A stretch of DNA of 64,000 nucleotides. Origin: Streptomyces sp. CB09001. Lineage in GTDB: Bacteria; Actinomycetota; Actinomycetes; Streptomycetales; Streptomycetaceae. The position numbers and the translations under genes were made by a program. A model generated the notes under the pieces. The model was not told where the DNA came from and ran no database searches. It saw only the letters and a list, made by a program, of their open reading frames with translations. The stretch lies in NCBI RefSeq assembly GCF_003369795.1, contig NZ_CP026730.1, forward strand, positions 1,302,001 through 1,366,000. Reading direction: 5' to 3'. Positions 1 to 8,235 of this stretch are shown piece after piece; the stretch's first letter is position 1, and every line of letters begins with the position of its first letter.

Positions 1-1
1 C

Positions 2-442
2 GGGGTGTTCCAGTTCGTCAAGTCGGCGAAGTGGAAGGTCGGCGAGGAGAACGCCCTGCGGGTGCTGGGCGCCAGCGGCGAGGGCGGAACCGTCGACTGG
101 CACAAGATGGGCGAGGGCTGGTCCTGGGTCCAGCGCGACGCCCAGCTGGACAACGAGGAGAAGGCCCGGGAGGGCTGGGAGCAGGTCAAGCGGGACCTGG
201 CCGCCGAGACGTACAAGCTGTACGTGCTGGACGAGTTCGCCTATCCGATGCACTGGGGGTGGGTCGACACCGACGAGGTGGTGTCGGTGCTGCGCGAGCG
301 GCCGGGGACCCAGCATGTCGTGATCACCGGGCGGAACGCGCCCGCGAAGCTGGTGGAGGTCGCCGATCTCGTCACCGACATGTCCAAGGTCAAGCATCCG
401 ATGGACGCGGGGCAGAAGGGGCAGAGGGGCATCGAGTGGTGA
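2..442 (+). CDS. cobO: Cob(I)yrinic acid a,c-diamide adenosyltransferase, 3' part
   Basis: Transfers the adenosyl group of ATP to cob(I)yrinic acid a,c-diamide in corrinoid biosynthesis. Only the C-terminal part is present: the reading frame is open from the first bases of the window, so the start and the P-loop lie upstream. The visible part carries the family blocks GVFQFVKSAKW, KLYVLDEFAYP and HVVITGRNAP, and ends with VKHPMDAGQKGQRGIEW, the usual CobO C-terminus. The stop overlaps the next gene's GTG start (GTGA), so the two are translationally coupled. Assignment is by recognised family sequence and by the cob neighbours downstream. Confidence 0.95.
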   Translation, partial: GVFQFVKSAKWKVGEENALRVLGASGEGGTVDWHKMGEGWSWVQRDAQLDNEEKAREGWEQVKRDLAAETYKLYVLDEFAYPMHWGWVDTDEVVSVLRERPGTQHVVITGRNAPAKLVEVADLVTDMSKVKHPMDAGQKGQRGIEW

Positions 443-1917
443 CCTTCTCCGACTCCTACTCCTATTCCGACTCCGACTCCGCCGTTCCCCGGCTGGTCGT
501 CGCCGCGCCCTCGTCCGGGAGCGGCAAGACCACCGTCGCCACGGGGCTGATGGCCGCGCTCGCCGGGCGCGGGCTCGCCGTGTCGCCGCACAAGGTCGGG
601 CCCGACTACATCGACCCCGGCTACCACGCGCTCGCCACCGGGCGGGTGGGCCGCAACCTCGACGCGTACCTGTGCGGGCCGGAGCTGGTCGGGCCGCTGT
701 TCCTGCACGGGGCGCGCGGGTGCGACATCGCCGTGGTCGAGGGGGTCATGGGGCTGTACGACGGGGCCGCCGGGGAGGGCGAGCTGGCGACCACCGCGCA
801 GGTCGCGAAGGTGTTGCGGGCGCCGGTGGTGCTGGTCGTGGACGCGTCCTCGCAGGCGCGGTCGGTGGCGGCGCTGGTGCACGGGTTCGTGTCCTGGGAC
901 CCGGAGGTGCGGATCGGGGGCGTGATCCTGAACAAGGTCGCGTCGGACCGGCACGAGGTGGTGCTGCGGGAGGCGGTGGACTCCGTCGGGGTGCCGGTGC
1001 TTGGGGTGTTGCGGCGGGCGCCGCGGGTCGACGTGCCGTCCCGGCATCTGGGGCTGGTTCCTGTCGCCGAGCGGCGTGCGCAGGCGGTGGAGGCGGTTGC
1101 GGCGATGGCCGCGCAGGTTGCCGACGGGTGTGATCTGGAGGCGTTGGTCGGGCTGGCGCGTAGTGCCGGTGCGTTGTCCTCACCGGCTTGGGAAGCCGGT
1201 GAGGCCCTGGCTTCCTCGTCCCCGCCGCCGCTTCCCGTCCCATCCCTGGGGGCTGCGCCCCCGGACCGCCACGATCGGCCCGGACGGCCTCGTCCGCAAG
1301 CGCCGGACCGGCCGAGAGGGCGCGTCGCCGTCGCCGGCGGGGCCGCCTTCACCTTCTCCTACGCCGAGCACACCGAGCTGCTCGCCGCCGCCGGGGCGGA
1401 AGTCGTCACGTTCGATCCGCTGCGGGACGAGGAACTGCCGGAGGGCACTCAGGGGCTCGTCATCGGCGGCGGGTTCCCCGAGGTCTACGCCTCCGAGCTG
1501 TCCGCCAACGAGCCGCTGCGGAAGTCCGTCGCCGAGCTGGCGCTCAGCGGCGCTCCGGTCGCCGCCGAGTGTGCGGGGCTGCTGTATCTGTGCCGGGAGC
1601 TGGACGGGGCGCCGATGTGCGGCGTGCTGGACGCCGCCGCGCGGATGTCCGAGCGGCTGACGCTGGGTTACCGGGACGCCGTGGCCGTGTCCGACAGTGC
1701 GCTGGCCGGGGCGGGGACGCGGATGCGGGGCCACGAGTTCCACCGGACGGTGGTGGAGCCGGGGGCCGGGGCGGCGCCGGCCTGGGGGATACGGGCGCCC
1801 GAGCGGCGCGTCGAGGGATTCGTGGAGCGCGGTGTGCACGCGAGCTATCTGCACACGCACTGGGCGGCCGAGCCCGGTGTCGCCCGTCGGTTCGTGGAGA
1901 GGTGCCGGACGTCATGA
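439..1917 (+). CDS. cobB: Cobyrinic acid a,c-diamide synthase
   Basis: ATP- and glutamine-dependent amidation of corrin side chains a and c (CobB/CbiA). The GTG start overlaps the cobO stop. After a Ser/Asp/Tyr-rich leader comes the ATPase domain, with P-loop SSGSGKTTVATG and KVGPDYIDPGYH. The glutaminase domain begins around VAVAGGAAFTFSYAEHTELL and contains the nucleophile motif AAECAGLLYL. About 492 aa, longer than usual, because the interdomain linker holds a Pro/Arg-rich stretch that matches a dispersed intergenic repeat (1213-1314). Followed by cobI with an ATGA overlap. Confidence 0.95.
   Translation: MTFSDSYSYSDSDSAVPRLVVAAPSSGSGKTTVATGLMAALAGRGLAVSPHKVGPDYIDPGYHALATGRVGRNLDAYLCGPELVGPLFLHGARGCDIAVVEGVMGLYDGAAGEGELATTAQVAKVLRAPVVLVVDASSQARSVAALVHGFVSWDPEVRIGGVILNKVASDRHEVVLREAVDSVGVPVLGVLRRAPRVDVPSRHLGLVPVAERRAQAVEAVAAMAAQVADGCDLEALVGLARSAGALSSPAWEAGEALASSSPPPLPVPSLGAAPPDRHDRPGRPRPQAPDRPRGRVAVAGGAAFTFSYAEHTELLAAAGAEVVTFDPLRDEELPEGTQGLVIGGGFPEVYASELSANEPLRKSVAELALSGAPVAAECAGLLYLCRELDGAPMCGVLDAAARMSERLTLGYRDAVAVSDSALAGAGTRMRGHEFHRTVVEPGAGAAPAWGIRAPERRVEGFVERGVHASYLHTHWAAEPGVARRFVERCRTS
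1213..1314. repeat. Dispersed GC-rich repeat lying inside cobB
   Basis: This stretch reads as the reverse complement of the intergenic repeat at 51747-51850. Shared runs include ccctgggggctgcgccccc, ggacggcctcgtcc and aagcgccgga, in the same order and spacing apart from about one base. Its core is a hairpin with arms gggggc/gcccccc-type. It stays in frame and encodes the extra Pro/Arg-rich linker of CobB. Repeats of this kind normally sit between genes in Streptomyces. Confidence 0.8.
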
Positions 1918-2663
1918 GCAGCAGGCTGATCGGGGTGGGGGTCGGGCCCGGGGACCCCGAGCTGGTGACCGTGAAGGGCGTCAACGCCCTGCGGGCCGCC
2001 GATGTCGTGGTGGTGCCGGTCATGGCCGGACCCGATGGAAGAGATGGCGGAGAGCGCGGCCGGGCCGAGGCGACGGTGCTGCACTACGTGGGCGCCGGGA
2101 AGATCGTGCGGGTCGTGTTCGCGCTGAACGAGCGCACCGACCGGGCCCGGCGCGAGTCGGCCTGGGACGCGGCCGGGGCGCGGGTGGCCGGGCTGCTGCG
2201 GGAGCACTCCGCCGTCGCCTTCGCGACCATCGGTGATCCCAACGTGTACTCGACCTTCACCTATCTCGCGCAGACCGTCGGCGCGCTCGTGCCGGGGACG
2301 GTCGTGGAGACCGTGCCCGGGATCACCGCCATGCAGGACCTCGCGGCGCGGTCGGGGGCCGTGCTGACCGAGGGCACCGAGCCGTTGACGCTGGTGCCGG
2401 TCACCGCGGGGGCCGCCGTGCTCAAGGAGGCGTTGCACGGGCCGGGCACGGTCGTCGCGTACAAGTTCGGCCGGCAGGCGGCCGAGGTGGCCGAGGCGCT
2501 GCGGGACAGCGGGCGGCTGGACGACGCCGTGTGGGGGTCGGCGCTGGGGCTGCCCGAGGAGTCGGTGCGGCTCGCCGGCGAGTTGGACGGGGCGCCGTTG
2601 CCGTATCTGTCGACGCTCATCGCGCCCGCCCGGCGCGAGGGCGGGCGGGGCGGGAAACTGTGA
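1914..2663 (+). CDS. cobI: Precorrin-2 C(20)-methyltransferase
   Basis: SAM-dependent methylation of precorrin-2 at C20 to precorrin-3A. ATG start overlaps the cobB stop (ATGA). The N-terminus LIGVGVGPGDPELVTVKGVNAL is the tetrapyrrole methylase signature. Later motifs are VAFATIGDPNVYSTFTYL and VETVPGITAMQDLAA, the SAM-binding and substrate loops of the class III methylase fold. 249 aa, normal for the family. It ends the cobO-cobB-cobI run and faces the opposite-strand ZIP gene. Confidence 0.94.
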   Translation: MSSRLIGVGVGPGDPELVTVKGVNALRAADVVVVPVMAGPDGRDGGERGRAEATVLHYVGAGKIVRVVFALNERTDRARRESAWDAAGARVAGLLREHSAVAFATIGDPNVYSTFTYLAQTVGALVPGTVVETVPGITAMQDLAARSGAVLTEGTEPLTLVPVTAGAAVLKEALHGPGTVVAYKFGRQAAEVAEALRDSGRLDDAVWGSALGLPEESVRLAGELDGAPLPYLSTLIAPARREGGRGGKL

Positions 2664-2683
2664 CCGCCCGTGGGTCCCGCCGC

Positions 2684-3412
2684 TCATTCGGCGATGCCCA
2701 CCACCAGCCAGATGAACGCCGCGCCCGCGACCGTGCACAGCAGGGTCGAGCGGGCGGGGTGCTCGTGGTGGGCCTCGGGGAGGATCTCGGCCGCGGCGAG
2801 GTAGAGCAGCACGCCGCCGAACAGGCCGAGATAGGCGCCGAGCGCTTCCCCCGGGATGGTGAAGAGGAGGGTGGAGGACGCCCCGACGACCGGGGCCAGC
2901 GCGTCGGCGACCAGCATCGCGACGGCGCGGCGGCGGGCGTTGCCGTACAGGCTGGTCAGTGTGTAGGTGTTGAAGCCGTCCGCGAAGTCGTGGGCGATCA
3001 CGGCCAGCGCGACCGCCGCGCCCATGCCGCCGCCGACCTGGAAGGCCGCGCCGATCGCCACGCCGTCCATGGCGCTGTGGCCGACCATCGCGGCGGCGGC
3101 CGTCAGGCCCACCTCGGGCGAACGGTGTCCGTGCTCGTCGGCGCCGTGTGCGGCGCGGCGGGCCGCCAGCAGGCGTTCCACCAGGTGCGCGAGCAGGAAT
3201 CCGGCGACGAAGAGCAGCAGTGCGGCGGGCACGCCGAACACCTCGTCGCCCGCCGCCTCCAGGGCCTCCGGCAGCAGGTCGAGGCCGACCACGCCCAGCA
3301 TGAGGCCGCCGGCCAGGCCCAGGACCAGGTGGCGCCGGTCGGTCACGCGCTGTGCCGTCCAGCCGCCGGCCAGCGTCATCAGGAACGCGCCGAGCGCGAC
3401 GAAGACCGCCAT
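2684..3412 (-). CDS. ZIP-family metal transporter
   Basis: Predicted inner-membrane divalent metal transporter of the ZIP family. About eight hydrophobic segments are visible, with a His-containing loop (GADEHGHRSPE) between TM3 and TM4 and the paired metal-site motifs HSAMDG in TM4 and HDFADG in TM5. The ATG at 3412 is chosen because TM1 starts at once and AAGGG lies just upstream; longer forms from GTG 3433 or TTG 3463 are possible. It sits on the opposite strand between cobI and cobM, which raises cobalt supply as a role, but the sequence does not show specificity. Confidence 0.85.
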   Translation of the reverse strand: MAVFVALGAFLMTLAGGWTAQRVTDRRHLVLGLAGGLMLGVVGLDLLPEALEAAGDEVFGVPAALLLFVAGFLLAHLVERLLAARRAAHGADEHGHRSPEVGLTAAAAMVGHSAMDGVAIGAAFQVGGGMGAAVALAVIAHDFADGFNTYTLTSLYGNARRRAVAMLVADALAPVVGASSTLLFTIPGEALGAYLGLFGGVLLYLAAAEILPEAHHEHPARSTLLCTVAGAAFIWLVVGIAE

Positions 3413-3522
3413 GGGCCCTTGGTATCCGATCACCCCGCGTTCACGCGCGTACGACAGCAGCAACCGCAGTAAATATGCGCACGGCGCACAGGAACAGGAC
3501 GCACAGGAGAGGACCGAAAACG

Positions 3523-4335
3523 ATGGATTCCGAGGCCAGGGTGACCTTCGTCGGTGCCGGTCCCGGCGCCGCCGACCTGCTGACGTTCCGTGCGGCGCGG
3601 GCGATCGCCGAGGCGGACGTGGTGATCTGGGCGGCGAGCCTCGTCCAGGCGGAGGTGCTCCAGCACGCGAGGGAGGGCGCCGAGGTGCTGGACTCGGCGG
3701 CGATGTCGCTGGAGGACGTCGTCGCCGTGTACCGGCGGGCCCGGGAGGAGGGGCTGCGGGTGGCCCGCATCCACTCCGGGGACCCGGCGCTGTGGGGCGG
3801 CACTCAGGAGCAGCTCGACCGGTGTGCGGAGCTCGGCGTCGCGACCGAGGTGGTGCCCGGTGTCTCCGCGTTCTCGGCCGTGGCCGCGCTCGCCCAGCGT
3901 GAGCTGACCATCCCGGAGGTCGCGCAGTCGGTGGTCCTCACCCGGCTCGGCGGGGGCAAGACGCCGATGCCGCCCGGGGAGGAGGTCCGCGAGTTCGCGA
4001 AGCACGGCACGACGATGGCGGTCTTCCTGTCGGCGGCCCGCAGCGGCCAGTTGGTGCGGGAGCTGCTGGAGGGCGGCTATCCGACCGAGACGCCGGTCGT
4101 CGTCGCCTATCAGGCCACCTGGCCGGAGGAGCTGGTCGTGCGGTGCACGATCGGGACGCTGGAGGAGACGGTCAAGGAGCACAAGCTCTGGAAGCACACC
4201 CTGTTCCTGGTCGGCCCGGCCCTCGACGCGCACGGCACCCGCTCGCACCTCTACCACCCGGGGCACTTCCACGGCTATCGCAAGGCCGACCCCGAGGCGC
4301 GCCGGGAGCTGCGCTCGCGGGGTGCGAGCACGTGA
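3523..4335 (+). CDS. cobM: Precorrin-4 C(11)-methyltransferase
   Basis: Methylates C11 of precorrin-4 to give precorrin-5. The N-terminus VTFVGAGPGAADLLTFRAARAI is the tetrapyrrole methylase signature. It is followed by IHSGDPALWGGTQEQL and VVPGVSAFSAVAALAQRELTIPE, typical of CobM/CbiF. The ATG has GGAGAGG about 10 bases upstream. 270 aa. The stop overlaps the GTG of cobL by 4 bases, so this gene opens the second cobalamin operon. Confidence 0.95.
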   Translation: MDSEARVTFVGAGPGAADLLTFRAARAIAEADVVIWAASLVQAEVLQHAREGAEVLDSAAMSLEDVVAVYRRAREEGLRVARIHSGDPALWGGTQEQLDRCAELGVATEVVPGVSAFSAVAALAQRELTIPEVAQSVVLTRLGGGKTPMPPGEEVREFAKHGTTMAVFLSAARSGQLVRELLEGGYPTETPVVVAYQATWPEELVVRCTIGTLEETVKEHKLWKHTLFLVGPALDAHGTRSHLYHPGHFHGYRKADPEARRELRSRGAST

Positions 4336-5573
4336 TCAGCGTGGTCGGGATGGGGGCCGCCTCCGGTACGGCTTCCGCCGGGGACGCCGCCGCGGGCGCG
4401 GAGCTGGTCGTCGGCGGACGTCGGCACCTGGACGCCGTACGGCTGCCGGCGGGGGCCCGCACGGTGGTCCTCGGGGCGCTTGCGCCCGCCCTGGACACGG
4501 TGGCGGAGTATGTCGCCGAGGGGCGGCCGGTGACCGTGCTGGCCTCCGGTGATCCGGGGTTCTTCGGGATCGTGCGGGTGCTGGCCGAGCGGTTCGGCCC
4601 GGAGCGGCTGGACGTGCGGCCGGGGGTCTCCTCCGTCGCCGCGGCCTTCGCGCGGGTGGGGCTGCCGTGGGACGACGCCGTGGTGGCGAGCGCGCACGGG
4701 CGGGACCTGCGGACTGCGGCGCACCTGTGCCGGGCGCATCCGAAGGTCGCCGTGCTGACCGGTCCCGGGGCCGGTCCGGCGGAGCTGGGTGCCGCGTTGC
4801 GGGCCGACGGGCGGGTGTTCGTCGTCGCCTCCGCGCTGGGCTCGGCCGAGGAGCGCGTGGAGCGGGTGACGCCCGCCGCGGCCGCCGCCCGGGACTGGGG
4901 GACGGCGGTGAGCGTGGTGCTGTGCCTGGACGAGGCGCGGGCGCTGGGGCCGGTGCGGGCGGTCGCCGGGCCGCGGCCGGGACCCGCGGGATGGGCGCTG
5001 GACGAGTCGGAGTTCGCCCACCGCGACTCCATGATCACCAAGTTCGAGGTGCGGGCGCTGGCGCTGGCCCGTCTCGGGCCGCGCCCCGGAGACCTGGTGT
5101 GGGACGTCGGCGCCGGTTCCGGGTCCGTGGCCGTGGAGTGCGCGCGGCTCGGTGCCGCCGTCACCGCCGTCGAGAGGACGCCGGACGGTGTCGGGCGGGT
5201 CCGCGCCAACGCCGCCGCGCACAGTGTCGACGTGCGGGTGGTGCACGGGGCCGCGCCCGCGGTGCTGTCCGACCTGGACGAGGACCCGGACGCGGTGTTC
5301 GTGGGCGGTGGGGGGCGCCAACTGCCCGCGATCGTCGCCGAGTGCGGACGGCGGGCCCGGCGCGCCGTGGTCGTCGCCGTGGCCGCGCTCGACCGGGTGC
5401 CGGCGGCCCGCGAGGCGCTGCTCGGCGCCGGTCTCGACTGCGACGGGGTGCTGCTGCAGTCCTCGCGGCTCGCGCCGCTGCCGGGGGACGTGACCCGGCT
5501 CGCGGCGACCAATCCCGTGTTCCTGCTGTGGGGCGTCAGGCCGCACGGCCGTAGTGAAGGAGTTGCCCCTTGA
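4332..5573 (+). CDS. cobL: Precorrin-6Y C5,15-methyltransferase (decarboxylating), CbiE/CbiT fusion
   Basis: Bifunctional enzyme methylating C5 and C15 and decarboxylating the C12 acetate of precorrin-6Y. The N-terminal CbiE half has VLASGDPGFFGIVR and VRPGVSSVAAAFARVGLPWDDA. The C-terminal CbiT half begins near HRDSMITKFEVRALAL and contains the class I SAM site LVWDVGAGSGSVAVE and VFVGGGG. 413 aa is normal for the fused form. The GTG start overlaps the cobM stop. The end overlaps the following TTG start. Confidence 0.95.
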   Translation: MISVVGMGAASGTASAGDAAAGAELVVGGRRHLDAVRLPAGARTVVLGALAPALDTVAEYVAEGRPVTVLASGDPGFFGIVRVLAERFGPERLDVRPGVSSVAAAFARVGLPWDDAVVASAHGRDLRTAAHLCRAHPKVAVLTGPGAGPAELGAALRADGRVFVVASALGSAEERVERVTPAAAAARDWGTAVSVVLCLDEARALGPVRAVAGPRPGPAGWALDESEFAHRDSMITKFEVRALALARLGPRPGDLVWDVGAGSGSVAVECARLGAAVTAVERTPDGVGRVRANAAAHSVDVRVVHGAAPAVLSDLDEDPDAVFVGGGGRQLPAIVAECGRRARRAVVVAVAALDRVPAAREALLGAGLDCDGVLLQSSRLAPLPGDVTRLAATNPVFLLWGVRPHGRSEGVAP

Positions 5574-7321
5574 TCGGCCTCATTTCCGCCACAGCGGCGG
5601 GAGCGGCGGCGCGGGACCGGCTGGCCGCGGCGTGGCCGGACCGCACGCGGGTGTACGAGGGTCCCGTCACGGACGCCGTGCGGGCCGCGTTCGCCGAGTG
5701 CGAGCGACTGGTGTGCTTCCTGGCCACGGGGGCCGTGGTCCGGCTGGTGGCGCCGCTGCTGGACGACAAGCGGACCGACCCCGGTGTGGTGTGCGTCGAC
5801 GAGGGCGGGCGGTTCGCCGTGTCGCTGGTCGGCGGGCACGGGGGCGGAGCCAACGAACTGGCCCGCGCGGTCGGCGAGGTGCTGGGCGCGGAACCGGTGG
5901 TGACGACGGCGACCGACGCGGTCGGGCTGGCGGGTCTGGACACGCTCGGGCTGCCCGTCGAGGGCGATGTCGCCGGGGTGTCGCGGGCTCTGCTGGACGG
6001 TGAGCCGGTGGCGCTGCGCACGGAGGTGGCCTGGCCGCTGCCGCCGCTGCCGGTGGCGGCCGACGGGGCGTACACGATTCGGGTGACGGACCGTGCGGTG
6101 GAGCCGGCCGGGCGCGAGGTGGTGCTGCGGCCGCCGTCCCTGGTCGTCGGCGTCGGCGCGTCCAGGGGGGCGCCGGTGGACGAGGTGCTCGGGCTGGTGG
6201 AGACCGCCCTGCGCGAGGCGGGGCTGTCGGCCGCGTCGGTCGCCGAGCTGGCCACCGTGGACGCCAAGGCGGAGGAACCCGGGATCGTCGGGGCGGCCGG
6301 GCGGCTCGGGGTGCCTCTGGTGACGTACGCCGCCGGCGTGCTGGCGGACGTCGAAGTGCCCAACCCGTCCGACGCCCCGCTCGCGGCCGTGGGCACCCCG
6401 TCGGTCGCGGAGGCGGCGGCGCTGCTGCGCGGGGGTGAACTCCTCGTGCCCAAGCGGAAGTCGGCGGCGGTGCCCGCGACGGCGACCTGCGCGGTCGTAC
6501 GGCGTCCCGGGCGCGGACGGCTCGCGGTGGTCGGGCTCGGGCCGGGCGCCCGGGACCTGGTGACGCCGCGGGCGCGGGCGGAGCTGCGGCGGGCGTCGGT
6601 GCTGGTCGGACTCGACCAGTACGTCGACCAGATCCGCGACCTGCTGCGGCCCGGCACCCGGGTGCTGGAGTCGGGGCTCGGCGCGGAGGAGGCGCGGGCC
6701 AGGACGGCGGTCGAGGAGGCGCGGCGCGGGCACGCCGTCGCGCTGATCGGCAGCGGGGACGCCGGGGTGTACGCCATGGCCTCGCCGGCGCTGGCCGAGG
6801 CGTCCGACGACATCGACGTGGTCGGGGTGCCGGGTGTGACGGCGGCGCTGGCGGCCGGGGCGGTGCTGGGCGCGCCGCTCGGCCACGACCACGTGTCGAT
6901 CAGCCTCTCCGACCTGCACACGCCGTGGGAGGTCATCGAGCGGCGGGTGCGGGCGGCGGCGGAGGCGGACCTCGTGGTGACGTTCTACAACCCGCGCAGC
7001 CGGGGCCGGGACTGGCAGCTGCCCAAGGCGCTGGCGCTCCTCGCGGAGCACCGGGAGCCGACGACTCCGGTGGGTGTCGTGCGCAACGCGTCGCGCGCCG
7101 ACGAGTCGAGCCGCCTGTCCACGCTCGCCGCCCTCGACCCGACGACCGTCGACATGATGACGGTCGTGACGGTGGGCAACACCGCGACCCGGGAGATCGC
7201 CGGGCGCATGGTGACGCCGCGCGGCTACCGCTGGCAGGCGCGTGACACCGCGCCGCCCGCCGAGAAGACCGACCCGTCCGCAACAGCCGAAGCATCCGCC
7301 ATATCCGAGGAGACCCTGTGA
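5570..7321 (+). CDS. cobJ: CbiG-CobJ fusion, precorrin-3B C(17)-methyltransferase
   Basis: 583-aa fusion. Residues 1 to about 300 match CbiG (N-terminal GLISATAAG, CFLATGAVVRLVAPLL, and C-terminal GVGASRGAPVDEVLGLV, EEPGIVGAAGRLGVPLVTYA). The rest is a CobJ/CbiH methylase beginning LAVVGLGPGARDLVTPRA, with LIGSGDAGVYAMASP and VVTFYNPRSRGRDWQLPKAL. CobJ performs ring contraction chemistry after C17 methylation; CbiG opens the delta-lactone in the cobalt-early pathway. TTG start, overlapping the cobL stop, with GAAGGAG upstream. Such fusions are common in Actinobacteria. Confidence 0.93.
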   Translation: MIGLISATAAGAAARDRLAAAWPDRTRVYEGPVTDAVRAAFAECERLVCFLATGAVVRLVAPLLDDKRTDPGVVCVDEGGRFAVSLVGGHGGGANELARAVGEVLGAEPVVTTATDAVGLAGLDTLGLPVEGDVAGVSRALLDGEPVALRTEVAWPLPPLPVAADGAYTIRVTDRAVEPAGREVVLRPPSLVVGVGASRGAPVDEVLGLVETALREAGLSAASVAELATVDAKAEEPGIVGAAGRLGVPLVTYAAGVLADVEVPNPSDAPLAAVGTPSVAEAAALLRGGELLVPKRKSAAVPATATCAVVRRPGRGRLAVVGLGPGARDLVTPRARAELRRASVLVGLDQYVDQIRDLLRPGTRVLESGLGAEEARARTAVEEARRGHAVALIGSGDAGVYAMASPALAEASDDIDVVGVPGVTAALAAGAVLGAPLGHDHVSISLSDLHTPWEVIERRVRAAAEADLVVTFYNPRSRGRDWQLPKALALLAEHREPTTPVGVVRNASRADESSRLSTLAALDPTTVDMMTVVTVGNTATREIAGRMVTPRGYRWQARDTAPPAEKTDPSATAEASAISEETL

Positions 7322-8235
7322 CGACCCCGCCCGCCCTGCTCATCGCCGGACACGGCACCCGGGACGAGGCCGGGGCCGAGGCGTTCCGCGACTTCGTGCG
7401 CGAGCTGGGCCGACGCCACCCCGAGCTGCCCGTCGCGGGCGGCTTCATCGAGCTGTCCCCGCCGCCACTGGGCGACGCGGTCGCCGAGCTGGTCGAGCGC
7501 GGTGTGCGCCGGTTCGCGGCGGTGCCGCTGATGCTGGTGTCCGCCGGGCACGCCAAGGGCGACATCCCGGCGGCCCTGTCCCGCGAGAAGGAGCGGCACC
7601 CCGGCATCACGTACACGTACGGGCGTCCGCTGGGCCCGCACCCGGCGCTGCTGCGGGTGCTGGAGCGGCGCCTGGCGGAGGCGGTCGATCCGTCCTGGGA
7701 CCGCTCCGAGGTGACGGTGCTGCTGGTCGGGCGCGGTTCGACGGACCCGGATGCCAACGCCGAGGTGTTCAAGGCGGCGCGGCTGCTGTGGGAGGGGCGC
7801 GGATACGCGGCCGTGGAGACCGCGTTCGTGTCGCTGGCGGAGCCGGACGTGCCGGGCGGCCTGGACCGGTGTGTGCGGCTGGGGGCGCGGCGGGTCGTCG
7901 TGCTGCCGTACTTCCTGTTCACCGGCATCCTCCCGGACCGGGTCGGGCACCAGACCGAGGAGTGGGCGGCCGCGCACCCGGAGACCGAGGTGCGGTCGGC
8001 GGACGTCATCGGTCCGGAGCCGGAACTGCTCGACCTGGTGTGGGAACGGTACGAGGAGGCCGTCGGGGGCGACCTGCGGATGAACTGCGACAGCTGCGTG
8101 TACCGGATCGCGCTGCCGGGGTTCGAGGACAAGGTGGGGCTGCCGCAGCAGCCGCACTTCCACCCCGACGACGACGGCGATCACCCCCACGGGCACCATC
8201 ACGGGCATGGACACGCACACTCCCATGCACACTGA
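7318..8235 (+). CDS. cbiX: Sirohydrochlorin chelatase (CbiX-type) with His-rich tail
   Basis: Class II chelatase that would insert cobalt (or iron) into a tetrapyrrole precursor. Two CbiX repeats are visible: LLIAGHGTRDEAGAEAF and LLVGRGSTDPDANAEVF, with RFAAVPLMLVSAGHAKGD and VVVLPYFLFTGILPDRV. Near the end is a Cys motif MNCDSCVYR, followed by a tail in which about half the last 27 residues are His, likely to hold metal. GTG start overlaps the cobJ stop. The tail codons overlap the start of cobC. 305 aa. Confidence 0.93.
   Translation: MTTPPALLIAGHGTRDEAGAEAFRDFVRELGRRHPELPVAGGFIELSPPPLGDAVAELVERGVRRFAAVPLMLVSAGHAKGDIPAALSREKERHPGITYTYGRPLGPHPALLRVLERRLAEAVDPSWDRSEVTVLLVGRGSTDPDANAEVFKAARLLWEGRGYAAVETAFVSLAEPDVPGGLDRCVRLGARRVVVLPYFLFTGILPDRVGHQTEEWAAAHPETEVRSADVIGPEPELLDLVWERYEEAVGGDLRMNCDSCVYRIALPGFEDKVGLPQQPHFHPDDDGDHPHGHHHGHGHAHSHAH

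Noticed and set aside
1..3500. Cobalamin riboswitch
   Set aside because: No B12-box-like conserved stretch seen before cobM or the ZIP gene. The cobO upstream region is outside the window.
4172..7051. Very long minus-strand open frame across cobM-cobL-cbiG/cobJ
   Set aside because: Antisense shadow of high-GC coding sequence. The plus-strand frames have clear family motifs; the minus product is Arg/Pro/Ala low-complexity.
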